The position numbers were made by a program, and so were the translations under genes. Source: Polaribacter sp. (GTDB lineage Bacteria > Bacteroidota > Bacteroidia > Flavobacteriales > Flavobacteriaceae). From it: a stretch of DNA of 64,000 bases. Shown here piece after piece: positions 1 to 8,608 of this stretch. Numbering within the stretch: the first letter of the stretch is position 1; each line of letters starts with the position of its first letter. The stretch is taken from the NCBI GenBank assembly GCA_029238315.1, contig JAQWGI010000026.1, forward strand, positions 62,001 to 126,000, written 5' to 3'. The notes below the pieces were generated by a model. The model ran no database searches and was not told the origin of the DNA. It worked only from the letters and a program-made list of their open reading frames with translations.

Positions 1-663
<663 letters not shown>

Positions 664-682
664 TTATTTTTAAATGAAGCAC

Positions 683-690
683 CAAAGATA
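683..690 (-). promoter_or_regulatory. -7 promoter element (TATCTTTG) of the DegT-family gene
   Basis: A perfect match to the Bacteroidota -7 consensus TAnnTTTG on the minus strand, 25 nt before the ATG at 657. It separates this gene from manA transcriptionally. No convincing -33 box was seen. Confidence 0.55.
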
Positions 691-741
691 AAGAATTAAT
701 CCTTGATTATATCACTCAAAAAACGAAGTTGTAAAGAAATT

Positions 742-1719
742 TTAACTGATAAAAACCTCCAGTAATTCTGCACTTGTTGTTGGCGAAATTTCAAATGATT
801 TGACACAAGCAGGTACTAAAATGGTTTCTCCGTAGTGTAATGTTTCTGATGTATCTTTAGTTAAAAAAACTACAGATCCTTTTACACACATGTAAATTAC
901 AAAAGAATCTTTCTCTAAATGATTAATGCTTTTTGTTTTTGTAATTGGTAATATATTTGTTGTAAAATAGGGACAAGAAATCATTTCTGAAGCAATGTTG
1001 TCTTCTTTTTGATAAGCTGTTTTGTAAGAATCTTCTACAGAATAATTAATAACGTCCATGGCTTCTTTGGTGTGTAAATCCCTAAATGTACCATCAGAAT
1101 TTGGTCTTTCCCAATCATAAATTCTATAAGTAATATCAGAAGTTTGTTGTATTTCGGCTACTAAAACTCCTGCACCTATTGCATGAATTTTTCCGGGCTC
1201 AATAAAATAAACATCGCCTTCTTTAACTTCATCTACATTTAAAACAGATATTAAAGTATTGTTTTTTACATGTTTTTGATAGGCTTCTGCAGAGACTTCT
1301 TTACTAAAACCAACTATTAAATTAGCATTTTCATCTGCCTGCATTACATACCACATTTCTGTTTTGCCAAAGGAATTATGCCTCTTTTTTGCTAATTTAT
1401 CGTTTGGGTGTAACTGAATACTAAGAGTTTCTTTAGCATCTATGTATTTAATTAAAAGCGGAAACTTATTACCAAATTGATGCAGTACCTTTTTACCTAC
1501 TAAATCTTCTTTAAATGTTGCAATTAAGTATTGCAAACTATGTCCTTTTAAAGAACCATTTGCAACTATTGAAGTATCGTTTTCTACATCAGAAATTTCC
1601 CAACTTTCTCCGATATTATTTTTAGAAGATTTTTTATGCAATTCATGTATCAACTTTTCACCTCCCCAAATTTTTTCTTTTAAGATTGGTTCAAATTTTA
1701 AAAACTGTTTTATCTTCAT
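742..1719 (-). CDS. manA: mannose-6-phosphate isomerase, class I
   Basis: A cupin-fold, zinc-dependent isomerase that interconverts fructose 6-phosphate and mannose 6-phosphate and so feeds GDP-mannose and surface-glycan synthesis in the cytoplasm. The 325-residue product matches the short class I form seen in Bacillus. Expected zinc ligands are present: His104 in IQLHPND, Glu121 in KTEMWY and His179 in GKIHAIG. The stretch EIQQTSDITYRIYDWER near residue 189 is the typical cupin core. The start is ATG, with a TAAATTTG box 24 nt upstream. It sits just before a sugar aminotransferase on the same strand, which fits a role in supplying activated sugars. Confidence 0.93.
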   Translation of the reverse strand: MKIKQFLKFEPILKEKIWGGEKLIHELHKKSSKNNIGESWEISDVENDTSIVANGSLKGHSLQYLIATFKEDLVGKKVLHQFGNKFPLLIKYIDAKETLSIQLHPNDKLAKKRHNSFGKTEMWYVMQADENANLIVGFSKEVSAEAYQKHVKNNTLISVLNVDEVKEGDVYFIEPGKIHAIGAGVLVAEIQQTSDITYRIYDWERPNSDGTFRDLHTKEAMDVINYSVEDSYKTAYQKEDNIASEMISCPYFTTNILPITKTKSINHLEKDSFVIYMCVKGSVVFLTKDTSETLHYGETILVPACVKSFEISPTTSAELLEVFIS

Positions 1720-1743
1720 AAATATAGAAAAGTATTAATGCTA

Positions 1744-1751
1744 CAAATTTA
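1744..1751 (-). promoter_or_regulatory. -7 promoter element (TAAATTTG) of manA
   Basis: A perfect TAnnTTTG match on the minus strand, 24 nt before the manA ATG at 1719. Confidence 0.55.
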
Positions 1752-1929
1752 AAGGAATTCTTTATTTTAACTGTTCAAATAAAATTTAATTAACTTTGAA
1801 GTCCAATTTATTTGCAAAAACAGACGTTTTATTGTGTTTAACTGTTGAAAACAGATTTAATAAAATATAAAAAACAAATGGTCTGTGTTATTTTGCCTAT
1901 TTTAAATTAAAAAATACATCATCTTTTTT

Positions 1930-2502
1930 ATGAAAACAAAATTCTTTTTAATACTTGTATTTGCATTTATTCTTAGCAGCTGTAACGAAAAAATCATCAA
2001 TTGCGAAATTACCACCTCAGAAGGAAATATTTTAATTGAATTATATCCAGAGAAAGCACCAATTACCGTTGCCAATTTTTTAAAATATGTTGATGCTGAT
2101 TTGTACACAAACTCTTCTTTTTTTAGAGTAACCACAGCAGAAAACGAAGAAGATAGAGCTGTTAAAATTGAAGTAATTCAGGGCGGAAATGTACCTAGAG
2201 ACAAAGATTTTACCCCAATTGAAATTGAAACTACAGAAAAAACCGGAATACTTCATAAAAACGGCACTCTTTCGATGGCAAGAAGCGAACCCAATTCTGC
2301 TACGAGTAGTTTCTTTATTTGCATTAATGCGCAACCTTCATTAGATTTTAAAGGAGAAAGAAATCCTGATGGCTTTGGATTTGCTGCTTTTGGTAAAGTA
2401 ATTAAGGGAATGGATTTAGTGAAAAAGATTCAATCTGGAGAAAATAAAAATCAACGTTTAGTAACACCTGTTATTATACAATCAATAAAAAGAGTTGAAT
2501 AA
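1930..2502 (+). CDS. cyclophilin-type peptidyl-prolyl isomerase, lipoprotein
   Basis: A 190-residue cyclophilin with an N-terminal lipoprotein signal (ILSSC, Cys18), so probably periplasmic or outer-membrane anchored. Family members isomerise X-Pro bonds during protein folding. The N-terminal ITVANFLKYVD block and the IQGG block are present, and the catalytic arginine is kept in SFFRV. Two other usual active-site positions differ: the family FHRV reads FFRV, and the SQFF block reads SSFF, losing the glutamine. Activity may therefore be reduced. The C-terminal half (FGFAAFGKVIKGMDLV) resembles E. coli PpiA. This is the first of three cyclophilin-domain genes within 7 kb. The start codon is ATG. 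Confidence 0.88.
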   Translation: MKTKFFLILVFAFILSSCNEKIINCEITTSEGNILIELYPEKAPITVANFLKYVDADLYTNSSFFRVTTAENEEDRAVKIEVIQGGNVPRDKDFTPIEIETTEKTGILHKNGTLSMARSEPNSATSSFFICINAQPSLDFKGERNPDGFGFAAFGKVIKGMDLVKKIQSGENKNQRLVTPVIIQSIKRVE

Positions 2503-2646
2503 TCACAAACTCAACAAAAATAAGGGACGTAGACATCTGTAATAGCTATAATTTTTATACTGTTAAAATAAATGACTTAATATGCTAAATATTTTAAATA
2601 ATGCTGTCTTAGTTTTTATTTTAGACCCCAAAAAAGATAACACCGT

Positions 2647-3060
2647 TTAATCTCCTTTATAGGTTACAAAATTTCTTGGCGTTTCGTAAAGTGTAATTGA
2701 AACATCTAGGGAGTCTTTAATTTTAGCTCTTAATTTATTGTAAATAACAACAGAAATGTTTTCTACAGTTGGATTTAAATTTTTGAATTCTGCTACTTCT
2801 ATATTTAAATTTTTATGATCAAAAGCTTCTTCTATTTCAGATTTTATCAACCTTCTCAACACAGATAAATCCATTACAAAACCTGTTTCATGGTCTATTT
2901 CTCCGGTAACAGAAACAGTTAAATCATAATTATGTCCATGGTAATTTGGGTTGCTACATTTCCCAAATACTTCGGCATTTTTTTCATCAGACCATGCAGA
3001 ATTAAACAATCTATGTGCAGCATTAAAATGTGCTTTTCTGTGTGCAGTTATTTTTGGCAT
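2647..3060 (-). CDS. 6-pyruvoyl-tetrahydropterin synthase / 6-carboxytetrahydropterin synthase family protein
   Basis: A 137-residue pterin synthase-fold enzyme acting on 7,8-dihydroneopterin triphosphate. Zinc ligands are His16, His41 and His43 and the catalytic cysteine is Cys35 in KCSNPNYHGHNY. That Cys-x5-HGH spacing is the one known for PTPS-I (tetrahydrobiopterin pathway). The queuosine enzyme QueD instead uses Cys-x3-HGH. The stretch GEIDHETGFVMDL also reads like animal PTPS. I therefore leave the gene symbol open: it may serve queuosine, a biopterin-type cofactor, or both. It lies 11 nt downstream of idi and is probably co-transcribed with it. The start is ATG. Confidence 0.85.
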   Translation of the reverse strand: MPKITAHRKAHFNAAHRLFNSAWSDEKNAEVFGKCSNPNYHGHNYDLTVSVTGEIDHETGFVMDLSVLRRLIKSEIEEAFDHKNLNIEVAEFKNLNPTVENISVVIYNKLRAKIKDSLDVSITLYETPRNFVTYKGD

Positions 3061-3071
3061 TTTTTTTAAAA

Positions 3072-3599
3072 TTAAGCTAAAAAATTTGAAATTTTAGCAT
3101 ATGATTCTTTAAAAATAATCTTAAACCATGCTGTATAAATCTCTGGATTATTTTCCATATCATTTTTTACATCTTCTAATGTCATCCATTTAAAAGAGGC
3201 TACTTCTTCCGGATTAATAATTGGATCTTCATTAAATACACCAACCATTACATGATCTAATTCGTGTTCTGTTAATCCGTTGTCAAAAGGAGCTTTGTAA
3301 ATAAAAGAAAAAACTTCTTCTAGCTCACACGCAAAACCCATTTCTTCTTGCAAACGTCTTTTCCCTGCTTCTAAATTTGTTTCTCCATTTCGTTGATGAG
3401 AACAACATGTATTTGTCCATAACAAGGGAGAATGGTATTTCTCTGCTGCTCTTTGCTGCAACATTAATTCTCCTTTATTATTAAAGGTAAAAACAGAAAA
3501 AGCTCTATGTAACAATGCTTTTTCATGCGCCTCCATCTTATTCATTAAACCAATTTGGTTGTCATTTTTATCAACTAAAATTACTTGCTCTTCTGCCAT
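3072..3599 (-). CDS. idi: isopentenyl-diphosphate delta-isomerase, type 1
   Basis: A Nudix-fold enzyme that interconverts isopentenyl and dimethylallyl diphosphate, providing the starter unit for menaquinone side chains, undecaprenyl phosphate and carotenoids. The 175-residue length is standard for type 1. Active-site features are visible: the catalytic cysteine in TNTCCSHQ (Cys66 by alignment with the E. coli enzyme), the Nudix-type helix around residues 79-89, and Glu111/Glu113 in TEHELDH. The -7 element TACATTTG ends only 4 nt before this ATG, so the mRNA is predicted to be leaderless. It is transcribed divergently from the lipoprotein PPIase gene and heads a two-gene unit with the pterin synthase. 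Confidence 0.93.
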   Translation of the reverse strand: MAEEQVILVDKNDNQIGLMNKMEAHEKALLHRAFSVFTFNNKGELMLQQRAAEKYHSPLLWTNTCCSHQRNGETNLEAGKRRLQEEMGFACELEEVFSFIYKAPFDNGLTEHELDHVMVGVFNEDPIINPEEVASFKWMTLEDVKNDMENNPEIYTAWFKIIFKESYAKISNFLA

Positions 3600-3603
3600 A
3601 AAA

Positions 3604-3611
3604 CAAATGTA
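3604..3611 (-). promoter_or_regulatory. -7 promoter element (TACATTTG) of idi, 4 nt from the start codon
   Basis: A perfect TAnnTTTG on the minus strand, with exactly 4 nt between it and the idi ATG. Transcription should begin at or next to the A of the ATG. Confidence 0.6.
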
Positions 3612-3622
3612 GTAAAATCAAT

Positions 3623-3630
3623 TATCTTTG
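3623..3630 (+). promoter_or_regulatory. -7 promoter element (TATCTTTG) of the 228-residue PPIase gene
   Basis: A perfect TAnnTTTG on the plus strand, 25 nt before the ATG at 3656. It is back to back with the idi -7 box 11 nt away on the other strand, so the two promoters must share DNA. Confidence 0.55.
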
Positions 3631-3655
3631 CAACTCTTAAATTAGGTATTTAAAA

Positions 3656-4342
3656 ATGAAGCGATCAAAATTACTGGTTCTTTTAATCTTTGTATTTGCA
3701 ATTTTAAATTGTAGTGAAAAGAAAGAAAAAAAATCAATTCCAGTGCCAACAAAACGCAAAGAAAAACTTATTAAAAAAGCAGAAAAAACCTGGGACAGTT
3801 TGCACAAGAATAACGTTGAATCTTTTTTTACTGCCTACGAAAAAACAAATAAAGAAACTAAAGTACGTATTCAAACAGCTTATGGTACTATTACGTTAAG
3901 GCTTTATAATGATACGCCAATTCATAGAGCCAACTTTATATTCTTAACTAAAATTAAATATTTTGATAAAACTGTTTTTTATAGAATTGCCAAAAACTTT
4001 GTAATTCAGGGTGGTAATTCTGATGGATATGATGCTATGAAAAGTCGTTATAAATATGGTAATTACTTAATAAAACCAGAATTTAGACCCAATAGAAAAC
4101 ATAAATACGGTGCTTTGGCAGCAGCAAGAGAATGGGAGAAAAATCCAGATAAACTATCTAGTCCTTTTGAATTTTATATTGTTCAAAACAGAAAAGGTGC
4201 TCATCATTTAAACAACGAACATACCGTTTTTGGAGAAGTAATTTCTGGCTGGGAAACTATTGATAAAATTGCAGAATTAAAAACAGATGTTAAAGAATGG
4301 CCACTAGTAGATGTGAACATGAAAGTTGAAATTTTAGATTGA
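3656..4342 (+). CDS. cyclophilin-type peptidyl-prolyl isomerase, probable lipoprotein
   Basis: A 228-residue protein with a hydrophobic N-terminus ending in a possible lipobox (ILNC, Cys19; Asn at -1 is unusual). A charged region of about 45 residues follows, and a cyclophilin domain covers roughly residues 70-228. The catalytic arginine (FYRIAKNFVIQGGN) and HTVFGEV block are kept. The SQFF block reads PFEFY, so the usual glutamine is missing. It would act on X-Pro bonds outside the cytoplasm. It is followed by prfC after a 43-nt gap that holds another -7 box, so the two genes are probably transcribed separately. The start is ATG. Confidence 0.87.
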   Translation: MKRSKLLVLLIFVFAILNCSEKKEKKSIPVPTKRKEKLIKKAEKTWDSLHKNNVESFFTAYEKTNKETKVRIQTAYGTITLRLYNDTPIHRANFIFLTKIKYFDKTVFYRIAKNFVIQGGNSDGYDAMKSRYKYGNYLIKPEFRPNRKHKYGALAAAREWEKNPDKLSSPFEFYIVQNRKGAHHLNNEHTVFGEVISGWETIDKIAELKTDVKEWPLVDVNMKVEILD

Positions 4343-4360
4343 TAATCCTTTACTTAACAG

Positions 4361-4368
4361 TATATTTG
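4361..4368 (+). promoter_or_regulatory. -7 promoter element (TATATTTG) of prfC
   Basis: A perfect TAnnTTTG, 17 nt before the prfC ATG at 4386, just after the stop codon of the upstream PPIase gene. Confidence 0.55.
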
Positions 4369-4385
4369 CACCTCAAAATTTGTAG

Positions 4386-5975
4386 ATGAGTTTTTTAAAA
4401 GAAATACAACGTAGAAGAACATTTGGCATTATTTCGCATCCAGATGCAGGTAAAACAACTTTAACTGAAAAATTGTTATTATTTGGTGGTGCTATTAAAG
4501 AAGCTGGAGCTGTAAAAAATAATAAAATCAAAAAAGGAGCTACATCAGATTTTATGGAAATTGAGCGTCAGCGTGGTATTTCTGTAGCTACCTCTGTATT
4601 GGCTTTTATCTACAATGATAAAAAAATAAACATCTTAGACACACCTGGTCATAAAGATTTTGCTGAAGATACTTTTAGAACTTTAACCGCCGTAGATAGT
4701 GTTATTGTGGTAATAGATGTCGCAAAAGGTGTAGAACCTCAAACAGAAAAATTGGTTGAAGTTTGTAGGATGCGTAACATACCTATGTTGGTTTTTATCA
4801 ACAAGCTAGATAGAGAAGGTAAGGATGCTTTTGATTTATTAGATGAAGTAGAACAAAAATTAGGATTGCGTGTAACACCAATGAGTTTTCCTATCGGAAT
4901 GGGATATGATTTTAAAGGAATTTATAATATTTGGGAAAAGAAAATAAACCTTTTCTCTGGAGATCATAAAACAACCATTTCTGAAGGAATAGAATTTAAT
5001 GATCTATCAAATCCAGAATTAGATAAAATTGTGGGAGATTCTGCAGCAGAAACACTGCGTGAAGAAATTGAATTGATTAACGAAGTGTATCCAGATTTTA
5101 ATAAAGAAGAGTATTTAGAAGGGAAATTACAGCCTGTATTTTTTGGATCTGCTTTAAATAATTTTGGTGTAAAAGAATTGCTAGACGCTTTTATTGAAAT
5201 AGCACCTACTCCACAACCAAAAAAAGCAGAAGAACGCCTAGTAGATTCAAAAGAAAAAGCACTTACCGGATTTGTCTTTAAAATTCATGCCAACATGGAT
5301 CCTAAACACAGAGATCGATTAGCTTTTGTAAAAATTGTTTCTGGAACTTTTAAAAGAAACGCACCATATTTACACGTTAGAAACGGCAAAAAAGTAAAAT
5401 TTTCTAGCCCAAACGCATTTTTTGCAGAAAAAAAAGAAATAGTAGACGAATCTTTTCCTGGTGATATTGTTGGATTGCATGATACTGGAAACTTTAAAAT
5501 TGGTGATACTTTAACCGAAGGAGAAGTTTTAAACTTTAAAGGAATTCCGAGTTTTTCTCCAGAACATTTCCGTTATGTAAACAATGCAGATCCGATGAAA
5601 GCTAAACAACTTTTTAAAGGATTAGACCAATTAATGGATGAAGGAGTAGCACAATTATTTACTCTAGACATGAATGGGCGTAAAATTATTGGTACAGTTG
5701 GCGCACTACAATACGAAGTAATTCAATACCGTTTAGAGCATGAATATGGAGCAAAATGTTCTTACGAGAATTTGCAAGTATACAAAGCTTGCTGGGTAGA
5801 AGCTGAAGATGAAAAAAGCGAAGAGTTTAAAGAGTTTAAACGCGTAAAACAACGTTATTTAGCAAAAGACAAACAAGGTCAACTGGTGTTTTTAGCAGAC
5901 TCTGCTTTTACAATTCAAATGACACAAAGTAAATATCCTTCTGTAAAGTTGCATTTTGTAAGTGAGTTTAAATAA
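4386..5975 (+). CDS. prfC: peptide chain release factor 3
   Basis: A translational GTPase that removes RF1/RF2 from the ribosome after termination. The 529-residue product has the family's usual length. GTPase motifs occur in order: P-loop PDAGKTTL near residue 19, the switch I region around RQRGISVATS, DTPGHKDF (G3) and NKLDREG (G4). The C-terminal part matches RF3 rather than EF-G or the TypA/LepA proteins, since it is short and lacks EF-G domains IV and V. The start is ATG. The gene for the triple-repeat protein starts 7 nt after its stop and is likely in the same transcript. Confidence 0.95.
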   Translation: MSFLKEIQRRRTFGIISHPDAGKTTLTEKLLLFGGAIKEAGAVKNNKIKKGATSDFMEIERQRGISVATSVLAFIYNDKKINILDTPGHKDFAEDTFRTLTAVDSVIVVIDVAKGVEPQTEKLVEVCRMRNIPMLVFINKLDREGKDAFDLLDEVEQKLGLRVTPMSFPIGMGYDFKGIYNIWEKKINLFSGDHKTTISEGIEFNDLSNPELDKIVGDSAAETLREEIELINEVYPDFNKEEYLEGKLQPVFFGSALNNFGVKELLDAFIEIAPTPQPKKAEERLVDSKEKALTGFVFKIHANMDPKHRDRLAFVKIVSGTFKRNAPYLHVRNGKKVKFSSPNAFFAEKKEIVDESFPGDIVGLHDTGNFKIGDTLTEGEVLNFKGIPSFSPEHFRYVNNADPMKAKQLFKGLDQLMDEGVAQLFTLDMNGRKIIGTVGALQYEVIQYRLEHEYGAKCSYENLQVYKACWVEAEDEKSEEFKEFKRVKQRYLAKDKQGQLVFLADSAFTIQMTQSKYPSVKLHFVSEFK

Positions 5976-5982
5976 GTAAGAC

Positions 5983-7521
5983 ATGAAAAAGGTTTTACTT
6001 TTAGTTGGCTTTATTTTTATCGGCTCTATTTTTTCACAAGAAAAAGAAACCTTAAAAGATTTAAAAGCAATTGAATCAAAAAACACTATTCATCTAAATT
6101 TCATCCCTGTTCAAATGCCAACAGACTTTGACCCGAGTCTAAAAACTACCATGGGAATGATGGGATTACATTACAAATTACCAATTAACAATTGGTTGTA
6201 TGGTAGTGTTGGAATGTATGCTGCAATAACTGGAGATCAAGGAGGATTATTTACCTTAGGAGCTGCACTAGGTATACAGAAAAAAATACATAATAATTTT
6301 TACCTGGATGCTAATTTTCATTTTGGCGGCGGCGGCGGATATCGATATTTAATTAATGACGGAGCGTATGTAAATCCAAATATTGGAATTAATTACAAGC
6401 AAAAAAATTATAATTTTGGACTGCAATTCAGTCATGTAAATTTTTACACAGGAAAAGTGAAAAGCAATTCCGTTTCATTTTTTATTGAAATTCCAAGTAC
6501 TTTACGATTTACAGCGTATCAAAACGCACAAAAAAATTTTATTAGCTCAGATTTATTAAATACTTCTTTTTGGGAAAAACCAGTTGTAAAAAATGTACAA
6601 CAAGTTCGTTTCGATTTCTTTAAACCCGTTGGAAACTCAAGAAAAGATAATGCTAATAATCAAGAACCAATTACAGAAACGTTACATGTACTTGGTTTTG
6701 AATATCAAAAATACATTCAAAAAAACACCTTTCTTTTTACACATGTAGACGCTATTTACAAAGGTTTACGAGCTGGATTTATGGATTTATTCTTCGGAAT
6801 TGGATATCATCCACTTCAAACAAATAATAGTAACATTTTTACTAAAATTGGAATTGGCGCAGCAGGCGGAAGAGTTGCTCCAGAAGGCGGTTTAATGATA
6901 TATCCTAGCCTAGGTTTGGATGTAAATATTTCAGAAAATTTAGCACTAAGTGCTCATGCTGGATATTACAGAGCAGTTGCAGGAGACTTAGAAGCATACA
7001 CTTACGGATTGGGATTAAAATATTATGGGTATAATGGCGGAACAGTAAATTACACATCCTTTAAAACCCAAGGAATAAGAGTTGGCCTTCAAAACCAAAC
7101 CTATATAAATGTTTTAAAAACAGATAGTCCAAATGTTGATTTACAGTTGCTTGGAATGCAAATTAATTATGATATCAATAAGACCTTATATGCAATAGGA
7201 GAAGCGAGTTTTGCTTATGATGGAGAATCTGGTGGTTACGCACACGGTATGGTTGGTGTTGGAATGTATAGTCCTTATTTTTTACACAACAAACTAAGGT
7301 CTCATTTAGAACTAATGGCTGGAGCTGCTGGTGGCGCTGGTGTTGATACAGGGGAAGGAATAATTATAAGACCTTCAATTGGATTGAGCTATAAACTAAC
7401 AAATGCCTTATCTTTGCAGTCGTCAATTGGAAAATTAATATCTCCTTATGGAAACTTAGGAGCAACAAATATAAATATTGGATTTAGTTTTGGCTTTGCC
7501 ACTTTATCTGCAAAAAAATAA
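5983..7521 (+). CDS. secreted or outer-membrane protein with three internal barrel-like repeats, function unknown
   Basis: A 512-residue protein with a signal peptide (cleavage probably after IGSIFSQ, near residue 19). I do not recognise a named family. The body holds three related segments at about residues 60-175, 235-350 and 388-505. Each runs through strand-like aromatic stretches (LYGSVGMYAA; TFLFTHVDAIYKG; TLYAIGEASFAYDG), a glycine-rich turn (FGGGGGYRY; IGAAGGRVAP; AGAAGGAGVD) and a P-x-I/L-G-x strand (VNPNIGINY; IYPSLGLDV; IRPSIGLSY). Alternating hydrophobic and polar residues suggest an outer-membrane beta structure. It starts 7 nt after prfC, although the two have no obvious common job. 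Confidence 0.75.
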   Translation: MKKVLLLVGFIFIGSIFSQEKETLKDLKAIESKNTIHLNFIPVQMPTDFDPSLKTTMGMMGLHYKLPINNWLYGSVGMYAAITGDQGGLFTLGAALGIQKKIHNNFYLDANFHFGGGGGYRYLINDGAYVNPNIGINYKQKNYNFGLQFSHVNFYTGKVKSNSVSFFIEIPSTLRFTAYQNAQKNFISSDLLNTSFWEKPVVKNVQQVRFDFFKPVGNSRKDNANNQEPITETLHVLGFEYQKYIQKNTFLFTHVDAIYKGLRAGFMDLFFGIGYHPLQTNNSNIFTKIGIGAAGGRVAPEGGLMIYPSLGLDVNISENLALSAHAGYYRAVAGDLEAYTYGLGLKYYGYNGGTVNYTSFKTQGIRVGLQNQTYINVLKTDSPNVDLQLLGMQINYDINKTLYAIGEASFAYDGESGGYAHGMVGVGMYSPYFLHNKLRSHLELMAGAAGGAGVDTGEGIIIRPSIGLSYKLTNALSLQSSIGKLISPYGNLGATNINIGFSFGFATLSAKK

Positions 7522-7576
7522 TTTACCCTGAAATAATTTCAGAAACGCATAGAATATAGAATTAAAATTAAAGAAC

Positions 7577-8509
7577 ATGAATAACGGAATTTACGCTAAG
7601 TTTAACACCAATAGAGGTGAAATTTTAGTGAATTTAGAATTTGAAAAAACTCCAGGAACAGTTGGAAACTTTGTTGCCTTGGCAGAAGGGAATTTAGAAA
7701 ATGAAGTGCAACCTCAAGGAACTCCTTATTATGATGGGTTGTCTTTTCACAGAGTTATCTCTGATTTTATGATTCAAGGGGGTTGTCCTCAAGGAACAGG
7801 AACTGGAAATCCAGGTTATAAATTTGATGACGAATTTCATCCAGATTTAAAACACGATGCTCCTGGAAAATTAGCGATGGCTAATTCTGGACCAGCAACT
7901 AATGGATCTCAATTTTACATTACTCATGTTCCAACACCTTGGTTAGATAATAAACACACCGTTTTTGGAAGTGTTGTAGAAGGGCAAGATATTGTTGATT
8001 TAATTTCTCAAGGAGACGAGTTATCTTCTCTAGAAATTATTAGAGTTGGTGAAGCTGCAGAAAAATTTAACGCTGTAGAAGCTTTCAGATCTTTTGAGGG
8101 TTCTAGAGCGAAAAGAGAAGCAGAAGAATTAGCCAAACAAAAAGAATTATTAGATACTGTTGCGGTTGGGTATGATGAAACTGCTAGCGGTTTGCGTTAT
8201 CAAATTTTACAAAAAGGAGACGGTAAGCAAGCTACAAAAGGCGCTATGGTTTCTGTTCACTATAAAGGACAGTTGCTAGATGGGACCGTTTTTGATTCTT
8301 CATACAAAAGAAAACAACCCATAGATTTTGCTATTGGTGTAGGTCAAGTAATTGCTGGTTGGGATGAAGGAATTCAATTGTTAAAAGTTGGAGACAAAGC
8401 TCGCTTGGTAATTCCTTCTAACTTAGCATATGGAGAAGCTGGTGCTGGTGGTGTAATTCCGCCAAACGCAACTTTAATTTTTGATGTAGAATTAATGGAT
8501 GTAAAATAA
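7577..8509 (+). CDS. dual-family immunophilin: cyclophilin-FKBP fusion peptidyl-prolyl isomerase
   Basis: A 310-residue protein with two different prolyl isomerase domains and no signal peptide, so cytoplasmic. The cyclophilin domain covers residues 1-160 and keeps Arg59 (SFHRV), Gln67 (IQGG), the NGSQFYIT block, Trp122 and His127. A charged helix at about 172-192 links it to an FKBP domain (205-310) with Tyr229, Phe239/Asp240, Val258/Ile259, Trp262 and Tyr285, all expected pocket residues. Such cyclophilin-FKBP chimeras have been reported in Flavobacterium as CFBP. Both active sites look intact. An intrinsic terminator follows 24 nt after the stop. The start is ATG. Confidence 0.93.
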   Translation: MNNGIYAKFNTNRGEILVNLEFEKTPGTVGNFVALAEGNLENEVQPQGTPYYDGLSFHRVISDFMIQGGCPQGTGTGNPGYKFDDEFHPDLKHDAPGKLAMANSGPATNGSQFYITHVPTPWLDNKHTVFGSVVEGQDIVDLISQGDELSSLEIIRVGEAAEKFNAVEAFRSFEGSRAKREAEELAKQKELLDTVAVGYDETASGLRYQILQKGDGKQATKGAMVSVHYKGQLLDGTVFDSSYKRKQPIDFAIGVGQVIAGWDEGIQLLKVGDKARLVIPSNLAYGEAGAGGVIPPNATLIFDVELMDVK

Positions 8510-8532
8510 AATTTTACACATTTATAATTTAT

Positions 8533-8563
8533 AAAAGCATTGCCAAAAGCAATGCTTTTTTTT
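8533..8563 (+). terminator. intrinsic terminator after the cyclophilin-FKBP gene
   Basis: A perfect 10-bp stem (AAAAGCATTG / CAATGCTTTT) with a 7-nt loop is followed by a T tract. It lies just before nhaA and rules out the longer upstream start that could be drawn for that gene. Confidence 0.85.
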
Positions 8564-8608
8564 ATATATTTAAAAAAGTTATTAAGAGGTAAATTTAAAA
8601 CACAAAGC

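Noticed and set aside
6325..6345. GGC repeat run as an unstable microsatellite
   Set aside because: It encodes the glycine turn of the first barrel repeat and matches glycine-rich turns in the other two. The run is short.
8540..8608. Longer N-terminus for NhaA starting at 8540
   Set aside because: It lies within the terminator hairpin of the preceding gene and adds residues (MPKAMLFFIYLKK) that do not look like NhaA. The ATG at 8609 fits the family.
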